Below, piece after piece: positions 22,521-34,300 of a DNA stretch of 64,000 nt. The stretch covers positions 58,740 to 122,739 of the forward strand of contig MNCI01002043.1 of the NCBI GenBank assembly GCA_015680685.1, written 5' to 3'. The stretch is from Gnetum montanum (Eukaryota > Streptophyta > Gnetopsida > Gnetales > Gnetaceae). The first letter of the stretch is position 1. Each line of letters starts with the position of its first letter. The position numbers were made by a program, and so were the translations under genes. The notes below the pieces were generated by a model. That model was not told where the DNA came from. It ran no database searches and was given only the letters and a program-made list of their open reading frames with translations.

Positions 22521-23559
22521 TGGGGTGAGGTGGGGAGGTAGGGGTGAATGTTGGAACCTCAAAATAATTGTAACATAATTTAATTAGAACTTTATTAGGT
22601 GGTTGGTGTCAAATCCCAAAAAAAAAAATTATAATATTAAAAAATTTAGAGTATCATCAAAGAGAGATTCAAGAGAAAAAGCCCAATGATTTTGGAAATA
22701 TCTTTTTACATTTTCATCCTTACAACCAATCCTGAAAAATCTCCTTTTGGAATAGGAAAAGGGTAAGCCTTGACCATATTTAGAAGCACCCTTATGGGTT
22801 TTCACTTCTTATTAAAGGGTTTCTTGTAAAGAGAAGGAGAAAACTCTCTTTAAACAGAAAAGAATACATCAATTAGAGATAAAGAACAAATAGTAGTAAC
22901 AGTTGATAGTTTTTCATCCTTAAGCCTCTAAAACAAAAAGAAATTAATACTGCAAAAAACAAATTAATTGTTTTACTTTCATTAGGAGCTTTTTTGCTTG
23001 AAGTTGTAGCTAAAAAATTATATCTTTGAGAATATGGTATTTGACACTTGGAGAGATGTCATAGTTATGCTCTTGCAATTAGAAAATAACTACATGACAA
23101 AGCTCCCAAATAGAATAGAGAACACATGGTCAAAGACTATTCCATATGCAAAGAAATGAAGTAGACAAAGTAGGTTGATTACCAAGAATGACTTCATCGA
23201 TGCTTGGTTAAAAGTTGTTATGAATTCTGGGTGTCCATTTCCAAGCATGTTGTGTAATAGGACACTAAGAAAACATGAGAACATGAGTTTTCACTTTTAC
23301 AAAGACATTAAGGAGAAGCATTTTCATATGTTTAAGACTAGTGACAATAGGAAGACTTTGATGAATAAGATATCATAAAAAAGATATGAATTTTTGGAAA
23401 TGTAGGAGCTCTTCAAATATCTTTCATTTTCTTTATCCAAAAGTGTGATGATAATTTCATTTTTTATGCCTTGTTGAATTTGTTATCAATAAAATTATAC
23501 TTTTTAATAATCTCATAAGCAACTTTTGAATCAAAAAGAAAAACATATTTTCCATCCTT
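22521..23559. other. Intergenic with one unassigned short frame
   Basis: G-rich tract at 22512-22550, then AT-rich DNA. A 67-codon plus-strand frame at 23175-23378 sits inside a longer stretch (about 23040-23400) that reads as degenerate coding DNA with stops, but I do not recognise the product and would not call a gene. Confidence 0.35.
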
Positions 23560-24070
23560 CCAAAAAATATTTGGAACTTTATAACTTAGCATTGCTCACT
23601 AGAATCAAACTCATGACTTTGGAGCTTTCAAATCAAGAGTCTTACTACTAGGCTAACACCTCATTATTACAATTATTTTGGGGTTCCAACAATATTCCTC
23701 CCCCTCCCCCTCCCCTACTATAGTCATCTACTACTAGTTTCAACAACCTTCCTTTCTTCCCAAGACACACACACACACACACGTGTGCTAAGGATTAAAC
23801 TTGCAACCTCATAACTAGAGCTACTTTAATGATGAGATCATAACCAACTTAACCATGCTCATGTTTGTCTTATAGCACATATATATCTTTGTTTAAGTTA
23901 TTGGGATCAACCTTGTTCATTGCAAGATGCAATTGTTAGGATAATGAAGTGTTAGCCTAGTGGCAAAACTCTTGAGTTAAAAGCTCCAAATTATGAGTTC
24001 AATATTGGAGGGTAACACTAAGTTATAAAGTTCTAATTTCACTATATGTCTTGGGAGGAGACATTATGGG
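23560..24070. repeat. Further SINE-like units, both orientations
   Basis: A minus-strand unit at about 23570-23690 (sense GAGGTGTTAGCCTAGTAGT, then GAGTTTGATTCT). A minus-strand unit of another tRNA-like type at about 23790-23880, beside a short CA microsatellite at 23765-23782. A plus-strand unit at about 23945-24060 (GTTAGCCTAGTGGCAAAAC, then GAGTTCAATATTGG) ending in the shared tail. Confidence 0.6.
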
Positions 24071-24599
24071 TTGGATACCCTTCCTCTAGTTACAAATGTG
24101 GTAGTATTGGAGTAGCCTTTTGATGGGACACTCTTAGAATGGGTTTTATCTACTTTGCTATGAAGCTAGCGATTTTATTATCAACCTCAAATTTCCTTGT
24201 AAAAAAGAAAAAAAAACATTTAAAATTTATAAAATGCAAATTTTATTGAAATTGAAATTTTTAATTATGTCTTGAATCTATTGAACAGAAAAAAATATAC
24301 TTACTATAAGTTTCGAAAATATCATAAAAAAAATCACAAAGTAAAGTATTCTTCGTAACATCTTGAACAAATCCACCAAATATAATACATTGAATCGTCA
24401 TCCTTGGTGAAAGACATGAAGTTTACCGATGAAGATTGTGGTTAAGGAAAATTCCGCTGCAATACTGCTGGAAAACGTTTTTTGCCCTTTCTAGGAGCCT
24501 TGGCGGAAAATGTTTTTTTTTTCTTGATAAAATGTTTCAGGACAAAATATTAAGGCACAGGCTCATAAACTATAGAAAACAAGACATCATTAATTTCGG

Positions 24600-24798
24600 T
24601 TTTTTTTTTCAAGAAAAAGCGAAAAAGCGAAAACCAGAAATAGGGTTTATTTCTACTCATGGCCAGATTTAAACCTTTAAAGCCCTAATCATATATTGCT
24701 GGGTTTTGGTTACACAAAATCTCAGAGGAGGGCATCGGCAGACGGGAGCTTCGGTGAGGAAAGGAGAGCCGGAGTATCAGAGTGACGAATCAGCAAAA
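24600..24798 (+). promoter_or_regulatory. RPL18a promoter and 5' leader
   Basis: A perfect telo-box (TAGGGTTT, reverse of AAACCCTA) lies at 24641-24648 and a related AAAGCCCTAAT at about 24679-24689. Telo-boxes in proximal promoters are established for plant ribosomal-protein genes. The transcript start is probably between 24700 and 24780; the leader becomes purine- and GC-richer before the ATG at 24799. Confidence 0.55.
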
Positions 24799-27115
24799 AT
24801 GGTGAAGTACAGGGTAAGGATCTGCCTTCTTTAACGCTGGTTCCAGCGAGATCTCTGTTATGTAACACGTTGGGAAAAACTTTCCGGAGCTTGCTTTAAT
24901 CTGCGGTCTTTGAATCGACTTCATGGTGCTTTCGTTTGCATGTAGTATTGATTCTCTATTTGTAGATCCTACATGACATGAATAACTTATTTGTTCTTGG
25001 ATAGCAAATGCTGTTTTCTTTAATGCTTCCCTGGTTATTCGCATACCGTCTTTGGTCCGAAGCTCCCCCTTTTGTTCGTGTGAGGCGAACAGGTTTTCCA
25101 GGTGTATTTCCTTCGTAATATTCGGGTTAATGTAATTTGTCATTTTTTGTGACTGTTTCAATGAACCGGTTAATTGTTATCTGAAGGATTTGTTGTTGAT
25201 GAGATCTGCGAATTTTTATCTATGATTTTGTTGCGGTGGTTTTGTACCTTTTTTTTTTCCCTAAATTCGATTATGTTGTATGCTACTTTTAGAGTATAGT
25301 AGCGCAACTCATTTTTTAAAAACATGTTTCTACCTGTGAATGTGCAGTTTCATCAGTATCAGGTTGTTGGGAGGTCCCTGCCCACACCAAACGATGAGCA
25401 TCCTAAGATCTATCGGATGAAGCTTTGGGCCACCAATGATGTTCGTGCAAAGTCCAAGTTCTGGTAAGTTTCTAAAAATTTTCCCATTTTAAGAGTTTAT
25501 ATTTTGTTTACTTCTTCCAAGTTATGGCATTTGCTGCACTAGTCGTCTGATGAAAGTGAAATTAGGGTTTCGGGGATTTTAATGGTTTCTCTCCTTATTT
25601 TTTGTGATAGACTTGTCTGTAAATCTTATCCAGGGCGTACGCTGTCGATGAAATACTGGCAGCGCCTAATCTCCGTTATCTCATTGTCACCTCAATTGCC
25701 CTTATATCTTTTAAATATAACATTGCTTGCTGGCTGCCAGGTTTACATTACCGTGTTTTTAAGAATCAATGTTAAATTTCCTTTGAGCTCAATCTGAGCG
25801 ACCTTAATCTCCATTTTAGTGGCTCTAACTAGAATGGCTTGCTATGTATATAAAATAATAGAGCCACATTGAAAAATCATTAGCAGGCATTACTGGTGTG
25901 GTTGACTTGTTGACTGTTGATTTTTCTAATGCATTTTATCTGAATATACCCGTGCGCATCTCTTCGAAAGAAAAGGGGGTATCGAGCTGTGTTTTAGGCC
26001 ATGCCTAGGACTGATAGGCTAGAAATATAAGTTTACGCCTTCAGTATATTAAGGAATTGTGCATTGGCCGTTCGAGAATTGAAGATGGAGCAATGAACCG
26101 ATATCCCATTTTTGGATTGCTTTCTGCTTTTGATATGTATCCCTGACACGTTTCACTTGTTATCATTGTTGCATATTTACAAAATATGTGCCATTATGCA
26201 TTATGAATACTGCATTTTCTTTTAAACTACAGAATGCGAAATATATATGCTTTTCGACAGGTAAGTCCAGTTATTTATGGACCATTGATTTATTTGAATA
26301 CTTATTTCCTATGCCGAATTGAGTGCTGTTATAATGTGTTGGAACCATTGCAAAATGTGTTCTTGGAATGTGTTTCACGTAAAAATCATGGAACAGTAGT
26401 CCTTGTTGCAACGTATATATAGATGTAATGTGATCGTTAGAGGTTATGTCAACAGGCTTTCGATTTAACGAAATGACTTATTATTATATAATAAAAGTTT
26501 TCAACTATTTTTACTATTTGCTTTGTCCCGTAGGTTTATTGGGTGAAGATACTTACATATTATTGAGATTGGTAACCCTGTTTGCTTTGCACCAGGTACT
26601 TTTTGAGGAAGCTGAAGAAGGTCAAAAAGAGCAATGGACAAATCCTAGCCATCAATGAGGTTTTGACATACTTTGTTGCTTTTTACAACAGCAATTTTTA
26701 TGTTAATATTTGGCGATTTACCTGCTGGTCATTCTTTGATGCCGAAACTTCGGTGTTTGATGGTTTTGTCCAGATTTTTGAAAAAAATCCAACGAAGATT
26801 AAAAACTATGGTGTTTGGCTACGATACCAGAGTAGAACTGGATACCACAACATGTATAAAGAATACAGGGACACCACTCTGAATGGAGCTGTAGAACAGA
26901 TGTATGATGAGATGGCTTCTCGTCACAGAGTCCGATCTCCGTGCATCCAGATTATTAAAACTGCTACAATTCCTGCTAAGCTTTGTAAAAGGGAGAACAC
27001 AAAGCAATTCCATGACTCGAAGATCAAGTTTCCTCTGGTTTCCCGCAAAATCAGGGAGCCTTTTAGAAAGATGAAGACCACCTTCAAGGCATCAAGGCCA
27101 AATCTCTTCAAGTAG
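24799..27115 (+). CDS. RPL18A: 60S ribosomal protein L18a (eL20), four exons
   Basis: Component of the large cytosolic ribosomal subunit. Exons: 24799-24813, 25348-25463, 26596-26659, 26774-27115, giving exactly 178 codons plus TAG, the usual plant length. Introns start GTAAGG, GTAAGT and GTTTTG and end CAG, CAG, CAG. Exon 1 codes only MVKYR; exon 2 continues FHQYQVVGR with PKIYRMKLW; exon 3 carries [14 protein letters not shown]; exon 4 has the family signature [17 protein letters not shown] and ends PNLFK. Frame is kept at every junction (phases 0, 2, 0) and there are no stops, so the gene looks functional. Intron 3 (114 bp) has a weak donor, is a multiple of three and stop-free. The gene sits alone between SINE-like repeats and retrotransposons. 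Confidence 0.95.
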
Positions 27116-29688
27116 TTAGTCCTAGCAAATAAACGTATATGTCCCTTGTTCTAGTTATGATATCCAGTTTTGAATTGAGGGAAAAAGACATTTTTTGAGG
27201 AATCGCAGTTTTCTCTCTCGAATTCTAATTATGAGATGGTTTTATTTTCTGCAGCGCTGCATGATTTTTTTTAAGAGAATGCTGATGTTTTTCTCTCCTC
27301 TTTTAGAGGGTGGAAATATTTTGTGGTTCTCTTTTATTTTGTTTTACGTTTGAAAAGTTTGGATCATGTTAATCAGTAAGATGGCCTTTTTTATTAGCAA
27401 TTATATGGATAATTGCAAAGCTTTATGTTATCTAGTGTTTTGGCATAATTATTCTAGAGTGAAGCCGCGGTTGATTATCTTATATATCGTTGCTCCTGGG
27501 TAGTTATAGTTGATCATCTTATACATGGTTTCTTTTGGGTCGCTACAGGACCATTTTCTGCATGACTAAATGGTACATTTTGTTAATGTGCAATGATATT
27601 TTTTTCTAGTAAGTTTGTTGGTAGTAGATTTGAGGTGTGTGATTTACAAAACATCTGATCTTATTGAATCTTCATGACTTTTCTGAAGGATGCGTCCACC
27701 GGTATGTCTTGTTGATTGAGATGCCCAACTTTCACCCTTGTCAAGTTTCTTGAGACGTTTCTCACGAGGATTTGTGATTTTCTAATATAATTTTTTGTTT
27801 AAACCCTTCGAACTTTGCACGGTATAAAATGAAATGTGTGGATATTCGTTTACAAGTTTAAGGTTCATTTGTCATGTGCGTGACCATTTTTTGACTGTTC
27901 ATAAAAGGCTATATATTTTTTCCCCAGCTTTAATCCATTGATATGTTTGAGCTTAAGAGGAGTGCTTTTTAGGGTTGGTGTATTTACACCAGCCCAATGA
28001 TCATGGTAATAACGTGTTTTACATTATTTGATGTTTGAATTTGTAGAATTATTATAAACGATGTGCATTAGATGAATTTGATGTGGCCATTCTGTAAATA
28101 ATCTAATGGATAGTGGGGCTTTCACGGTTTGTATTTTTGGATGTGTTGTATTGTAATAATACTACTGAAAACCTGAAATGAGGTTTTTATGATATTTGAA
28201 GATTTAAATGATCTTTCAAATTAGACAAGTATGACATTTGTATCATGAAATGTATCATGAAAAGTAAATAAAATTGGACGGAAGAGGAAAAGATTCGAGA
28301 CTTAATATTATATGTTTGTGAGATCTCTTGATTGTGGTAGCTTAAATGTGCATTTTGCTTTGAGAAGTTGCATATATCTTTGTATCTTAAGATAATGTGA
28401 ACTTGTGTGAAATTTGTTAATGAAAATGTGATACATCATCGGGAGTACAATTGGTAGATGGCTAAACCATGAGAATGCATTTCACTATCTTGCCAAGAGA
28501 ATTATGAAAATGCTTATACATTCCAAGTAAAATTTTTTGCGCCTTCTACATTTGACCAGAACACTACTGAATCAACTTGTGTGAATGTGCTTTGTATTAT
28601 TTTGTATACAAATGTATTCTTTGAAAATACTATCTTTGCTTTTAGAATCCACTATTGACCTAATTGATAAATGTGCTTTGGATTATTTTGTATACCATTG
28701 CATTCCTTAAAAATTTGATATATTTTGTTTTTGTCAATTTTTGAGTACAAGCAAAAAATGACAAATAAACAAATAGCTTTTGCTTCTATATGGTGTAATA
28801 AAGAAGCAAAGTACACTCTAACCAAAGCCTTTACCAAATGGAATAAAGTGTTTTTACCATTGCTTTTAATTCATCAAAGTACACTCTAACAAAAGCCTCT
28901 ACTAAATGGAATAAAGTGTTTGTACTCTTTAACTTTAATTCAATGGCAAATATCTTTTGTATTTTTTCAATGATCTTTAAGACTTTCTAATTTTTAGCAT
29001 TGTGCATTCATACAACACAGTAAGATAAATGATTGTCTAAAAGATTTGTCAAACATTCATAGTAGCTTACATTTGTTTTTAATTGCAAATAGAAATTTTA
29101 TTCATCATGCAATTTTGTTCTTAATATATTTATCTTATCTATGGCTATTTACATACAGAAGACCCAAGTATCTAAAAGAGTCCACAATTTGTAAATTGTG
29201 ATTACCAAATTAAAAATTAAACTATGCCTTTTAGGTTCCATATCATCATTTTAGTTTTTTGGACATTAACTTGCAATTTAGGAAAAATGTAAATTTTTTT
29301 TCTAAAATTTGTAACATATTAGATGGTGTTGTAGATGCTTTGGTCAAAATATAGAGCAAAGTGGTGTTTCATATATTAAGCTAAAAAGAACATTTATATT
29401 TGGAGTTACACCACTTGAAAGCTTGAAATCTAAGTAGAGTTAAAGATTCATTTGGAAGTTGAGTTCAAATAAAGTTGTGATTTACAATAATTTTTTGAAG
29501 TAAGTTTACATTCTAAATGCTATGTCTTGGTGGATGTGATTGAAGTTAGCAATATCGTTATATTTTTTCAAACTGCTAATCCTATGTTTAGAATGGCCCC
29601 TAAAATTCTTATATTTTTATCAAAGGATCAACTTTGAAGGCTCTTTGTTTTTAGGGTGGATGGACAAACTAGATACATTCATAGTACC
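27116..29688. other. RPL18a 3' UTR and intergenic DNA
   Basis: The first few hundred bases should hold the 3' UTR; AATAAA occurs at about 27128 (GCAAATAAACG). A roughly 40-bp imperfect tandem duplication lies near 27465-27548 (TTGATTATCTTATATATCG and TTGATCATCTTATACATGG). The rest is AT-rich with no gene seen. Confidence 0.5.
28590..28935. repeat. Two adjacent imperfect tandem duplications
   Basis: First pair near 28588-28640 and 28670-28715 (GTGCTTTG-ATTATTTTGTATAC). Second pair near 28803-28857 and 28873-28925, sharing CAAAGTACACTCTAAC and AATGGAATAAAGTGTTT with a period of about 70 bases. Non-coding. Confidence 0.7.
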
Positions 29689-30568
29689 TAATAAGCAGCG
29701 AGTATACCCTACGCCCAACCATACGAATCACAAGCGTGCACTAGTGATCCAGTCAAATTTCATGTCCTTAGTTCTTAAGTTTGTCTATAGTTAAAGACTA
29801 TGAGCCAATGGGTCATGTGATCCTTGTCTTCCTAACTCACACTTGTGTGTACTTTACGTATGGTTAAGTATGAGTTACAGCATACGATATTTGTTTTTAT
29901 TTATATTTTTATCTTAAGTCCTATGTGGAAAAATGAATAATTGAAGATGAATTATTTTAACTACTTAACTATTCTAAAGGCTAACTATCCTAACATAAGT
30001 ATCCATATCCACTTGTCGTACACATCTCAAACTTGTATTAATGCTACTGGGTGAGCAAGTGATGATTACTGAGCATACCAATAGTCATTGCTAGGATTAC
30101 CAAGTGCCATATGTTATGCTTGAAGTTGTACTTATGTGTTTATGATTAATTACTTTAATTATTATGACATGGAATGTAAAATGCATTTGAAGTAAAGTTC
30201 TGGTTAAGAAGATTAATCTAATCCAAGTGCTACAATGAATGCCAGAAATCTCGACTTTATTACCATTCACACCAATGCATTCAGGTTCATGGCGCTTGAA
30301 TAAAGTTCCGTACAATCTCTTTCATTCACATTGTGGGCACTCAAAGGGAAAATATTCTAACTCTAGAAATAGCAAACTACAAGGGCTTCGCTACACTATG
30401 GACTCAACGTGTCATAAATGTGGTTGGTACTTGCATTTATATAAGCTTGACTGCATCAGCGTTGATGCATCTGGGTCAACACATGTTACCATGTGTTGAT
30501 GGGGATACGTTGATAGGGCTACGCTGACAGGGTTGGATTGACATAGTGAGTCGAACTAAGCTTCATCA
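29689..30568 (-). repeat. RE4 3' LTR (ATCAACACATG type)
   Basis: 880-bp minus-strand LTR opening (sense) TGATGAAGCTTAG at 30568 and ending GCTGCTTATTA at 29689. U3 carries ATCAACACATGG, CATGTGTTGACC and GATGCATCAACGC dyads before a TATA box (sense TTATATAAATG, near 30434-30444). The distal part (ATTCGTATGGTTGGGCGTAGGG) is shared family-wide. Flank GTACC at 29684-29688. Its U3 does not match the LTR at the other end of RE4. Confidence 0.8.
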
Positions 30569-30582
30569 TACCCCCACGACTG
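30569..30582 (-). promoter_or_regulatory. Polypurine tract, RE4
   Basis: Sense CAGTCGTGGGGGTA abuts the LTR TG; upstream CTCGAGGATGAG is the family context. Confidence 0.8.
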
Positions 30583-30807
30583 ACTAAGAACTCATCCTCG
30601 AGTGAACAAAAGTAAGATCAAGCTTCTTACAAAATTGGAAAAGTATGGAATTTATTAACTGAAAAACAACAGATAGACTAATTGACTAATCGACTTTGAG
30701 TGCCAGATTGTATAGGATTTTAAAATTGGTGTCCATGACAACAAAATTGGACACTCTTACAAACATTTTAGTAGGTTTTCTTAGATTGTTGAGGACAAGG
30801 TGAACTT

Positions 30808-32945
30808 TCAAATAGTACCAGGAGGTGGAGGCTCTTGATGTGTTGAAGATCCTTTGCTAGGTTCTAGTGCTCGTGGTAGTGGAGGCTGTCTTGCTACTAT
30901 TGTTGCTAGTGGTGGAAGTTTGAAAGCATACAATAATGCTTTCATCTTCTCTTCCTTGCCACGTGGGCTGTATGTAGTCCACGCAGCTTTGCTAATGTGG
31001 GCTAGCATGGGGATATTTTATAGGCACGACATTGTGGGAAACATCTTCTTGACATTGACAAACCATGTTGCAAATTTTTTACGTTTGATGTTGAATGCCT
31101 TGACTAGATTTTATAGCTCATGGTAGTTATTCATTCTCTTGGCTAGGTTCTCAACAACAGATTGTTGGTCAGTGAATCTGCTTCTGAGAACTTTAAGCTT
31201 TGCATTGGCTATCTCCAACTACTGTTTAGTCTCCTTATGGTGCTTGAATTCTGCCTCGTACAAGAGGTAAGAATTGGCCACTTTCTTTTCTAACTCAATC
31301 CTTAGCCTTCCTGCAATCAACATAGTAAAGTTTGTGTAATGGAGGTTGGCAAGCTCTATATACTCCATCATCTCCTCAATCTATAACTCCTTTAGGCAGA
31401 TTTCTGCCTTGTTGTATGTGTTTAAGCCATCAAAGATTGGCTGCCATACATTGCCTCTTTGCTGGAGTTGTAGGAGGGCCTCAATCATCTTCAGCTTGGC
31501 CAGTTGTATTTCTTTTTCATTCATCTCTTTGAGGAGTTCCACCTGGTCCCTGTAATGGTTCTTAACCCATTCAAATTTCAAGGTCATGTTCTTCTAGGTA
31601 GCTACCTTGATGATCATTTTTTGGCAAAGCACTCGAACTTCCTCCATCGAGAGATTTCTATTTTTTGCTACCAACCTCCTTCAGTAAAGGTTCACCTTAG
31701 CTAGCTCTTCCTACTGTTGTCGAATGAATTCAATCATTTGATGTTTCCGTTGTTTGACGTTGCACATGTGATGAATGTCCTTGGTGAGGACTAGGTTCTC
31801 CTTGCAGACTTGAGCTAGATCCTGATTGATGTTGAATGTCAAGGCTTTTGATAAGGATGCATCAAAGATTGTAGCCTCCTTTACATTCTCAACCTCTCTA
31901 ATTCTCTGTTGAAGCTATTGGAAAGCTTCATCTCGTGTGAGATCTAGGTTGAGAATGGTAGGATCAGAGAGATAGGCTCACAACTCCACAACTTCGGTAG
32001 CCAACTGTTTGTTTTCGGTGGTGGCTGCTTGTAGTTAGGCATTGGCAATCATAATTTTTCCCTTTGTCTCTTGTAGCTTGGACTAGGTTGTTGTGATTTC
32101 ATCCAAGAGATCAAAGATCTTTGGAAGTAGTTGTCTAGTTCCCACTAGTCTTTTGAATACTTTTTCGTGTTGGGCTGCACTCAATCGACCACTTCCTAAT
32201 CCTATGGATATTTGAACATTTGCCATTGTGGCAATATTTGAAACAGATTCCATAGGAGTGTTAAGGTCTTCTACCATCGTATTGGCCACCACTTTTGTTG
32301 TTGTCTCTTGTCCTTAGTGTTGCATTACCAAGATAATCATCCCCTCACCTTCCTCCAAGCACACTGAGAAAGTCACAACATTCTTAGAGATTTCAGGGAA
32401 ATTTTGTCCAAGGATGGACACCATAACTTCTTAGGAAATAGTATTTGTTCTTCTGGATGCCTAAGTTCACTATGTTGAGAATAATGGGGCAATTTTCTCT
32501 AGCCAACTTATGGTCTTGGTAACCTCATTAAGATGCCTCAATGCTAGATAGTGAACCGACGGCTCCCCACCACCTACTGAACCTTTTTGTTGTTGCAACT
32601 ACTACTTGTGGTGTTTCCAAAGACTTTTTGCAGTTGCAAGTACTTTTGGTGTGGTTGCCCTAGTAGGTGGTGGTGGTGGTGGCCTCTCCTCTTCCTATAG
32701 CTTTGCAGTTGCCTTATCTTTCATCATCTCTTGTCAAGATGCAACAAAAGCATGGTAGAGTGTGCTGCCAAACCATATGAATCAAAATCCACTTCAGGCT
32801 CCTCCCAAAGAGGTGTTGTCACATGAGTTGCTTCAGATTCTTACTCTTGGGGCTACTATGGCTGTTGCTAGTCCCTTCCTCCTTGTGGTTGCTTCTCCCT
32901 TGGTTGGGAAGGTCCCCCCGCTAGTGCTCTCCTCTTTGGTGCCAT
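30808..32945 (-). pseudogene. RE4 aORF, shortened
   Basis: Minus-strand third ORF: sense GATTGTAG abuts ATGGCACCAAAGAGG at 32945. After a short N-terminal segment the globular domain of about 250 codons is missing. The match to RE7 resumes around 32460 (EEGEGMIILVMQH-like versus GEGATVLVMQHHD) and includes AAQHEKVFKRLVGTRQLLP at about 32140-32180. A coiled-coil half follows (31381-31587 reads KEMNEKEIQLAKLK). The end, 30808-31008, is open and carries the family tail: MLAHISKAAW, KEEKMKALLYAFK, then EPPPPGTI-stop. Several stops elsewhere. Best evidence that the C-terminal tail is under constraint even when the N-terminal domain is lost. Confidence 0.65.
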
Positions 32946-33352
32946 CTACAATCACAAACATAACCATGGATTAGCATTTTAGTGTATAACCTTTAGTTCC
33001 TTTTTGATACCTTTCTTATTGGGTTATGTTACACTTTGGTTCATTTGTGATCCTCATAGGTTTATTATTTTATTCATTGGCTACCAAAGATTGTTTGTGA
33101 GGTTTAACTTAGTTTGGACTAGGATGTTAATATTATTTTAATGGTTAAACCTTGTTGATTTAGAAAAATGCTAAAAAAATTTCTATCATAAACTAAAGAT
33201 TTGTGGACCCCATGACAAAAAGCTTACCTCCAGTAGCTAGGGGATTGAAGAATGAGGTAAATTGGATGAGTGGTTTGTAAGTTATGACATTTGAAAGGTC
33301 TTTGGGCTTTGAAAATGGAAAAAACTCTTGCATTTGAAGGAACATTTGAAAA

Positions 33353-33434
33353 AATATTTATACTATTTTTGTACTACATCAACGGGGATGCATCGACACA
33401 TCTAGTTGCATTGACAAGGATGTGTTGATGCAGC
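33353..33434 (-). promoter_or_regulatory. Promoter-like segment before the RE4 aORF
   Basis: In sense orientation: GCATCAACACATCC, ATGTGTCGATGCATCC and CCGTTGATG dyad-like words, then a TATA box AGTATAAATATT (33354-33365). The same words (ATCAACACATGG, GATGCATCAACG) sit before the TATA box of the RE4 3' LTR. About 410 bases lie between this TATA box and the aORF ATG. Promoter function is inference. Confidence 0.45.
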
Positions 33435-33690
33435 TATTTTCAGTAATTTTTCTAATTAAAAAACTAAGTATTTTGGGGAAGTTTTAAAATGAAACAAGAG
33501 TCTAAAGGAAGCAAAAAAAGCCAAGAATGATGACAAAACATGGAAGAGGACATGAGATTGGCTTAGAAAAGGAAATTTGGGGAGAAATGAATTATGCCAA
33601 GGTATTGCAAAACTAGATATTTATGTTCTAAAATGATGGGATCAAATGTAAAATGACCAAGGGATAGGAAGTTTAACCAAACAAGAGCAA

Positions 33691-33772
33691 GGAGTATGCA
33701 AGTGGGTCCTCCCCAAAGCAGGCTTATGCCATTAATGCCCTTGCATGCCCTCATATCCAAGAGTCTATAGGC
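33691..33772 (-). ncRNA. Conserved spacer stem-loop, RE4 copy
   Basis: Sense arms GGGCATGCAAG and CTTGCATACTCC pair over seven uninterrupted bases (ATGCAAG/CTTGCAT) and further beyond one mismatch. The loop has a GGC-ATAA-GCC hairpin and CTTTGGGGAGGACCCA. Confidence 0.6.
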
Positions 33773-34300
33773 ACCAAAGATGATTAATGATCATTGATAA
33801 TTAAAAATCGAATCCACATAAGAAATTGTCAAGTGATTATGACATACCAAAAGAGACACATTAAATAACCATGATAGGAGGTAGTGAGATGGTTTATGAC
33901 AAGAGTTAAATGATGGAAAAGAGAGAATGATAATGGAGTTCACATCCTGGTCACATGAAGTCCTTGTGGAGCATGTGGTTAATGTGACCAGATACTATTT
34001 CATCCTTAGTCAAAACCAAGTCCATCCCCTTGTTGTGACTTTGCATTATCATATGCAGACCATCCAACCCCCAAGAGTTCATGAAAACTCCCAAAGATCA
34101 ACCACCACTTCAAGTAGAGAAGAGAAGAAAATCACAAAGATAGGAAAGAACTTAGTTAAAAGGGTGCCTTTAGGCATGGGTAGCATATCTTTCTAGCGCC
34201 ATAACTAGTGCTTGTAGTTCATTATTGTGTCTAAAGGGTGTGCTTTGAATTATCGTGTTTTTTTTCATGGGAATCACACCATGCAAAGACATGCTTCCTA

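Larger units (their letters stand above)
32946..34300 (-). other. RE4 non-coding spacer
   Basis: Minus-strand spacer. In sense order: a relict of the end of the coding part near 34230-34290 (AATTCAAAGCACACCC, as in RE1 and RE2), the ATGYTACCCATGCCTAAAGG block at about 34160-34195, the stem-loop at 33691-33772, a promoter-like segment at 33353-33434, and the splice acceptor at 32946. No coding region. Confidence 0.55.

Noticed and set aside
24790-25161. 123-codon minus-strand frame across RPL18a exon 1 and intron 1
   Set aside because: Antisense to a well-supported gene start and intron, with no recognisable motif; chance.
25195-25300. C-box-like TTGATGA in RPL18a intron 1 and CTGATGA near 25546 in intron 2, possible C/D snoRNA
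   Set aside because: No CTGA D box at a suitable distance and no terminal stem or antisense element seen.
31332-31704. Several plus-strand frames of 60-70 codons
   Set aside because: Shadows of the minus-strand RE4 aORF coiled-coil region.
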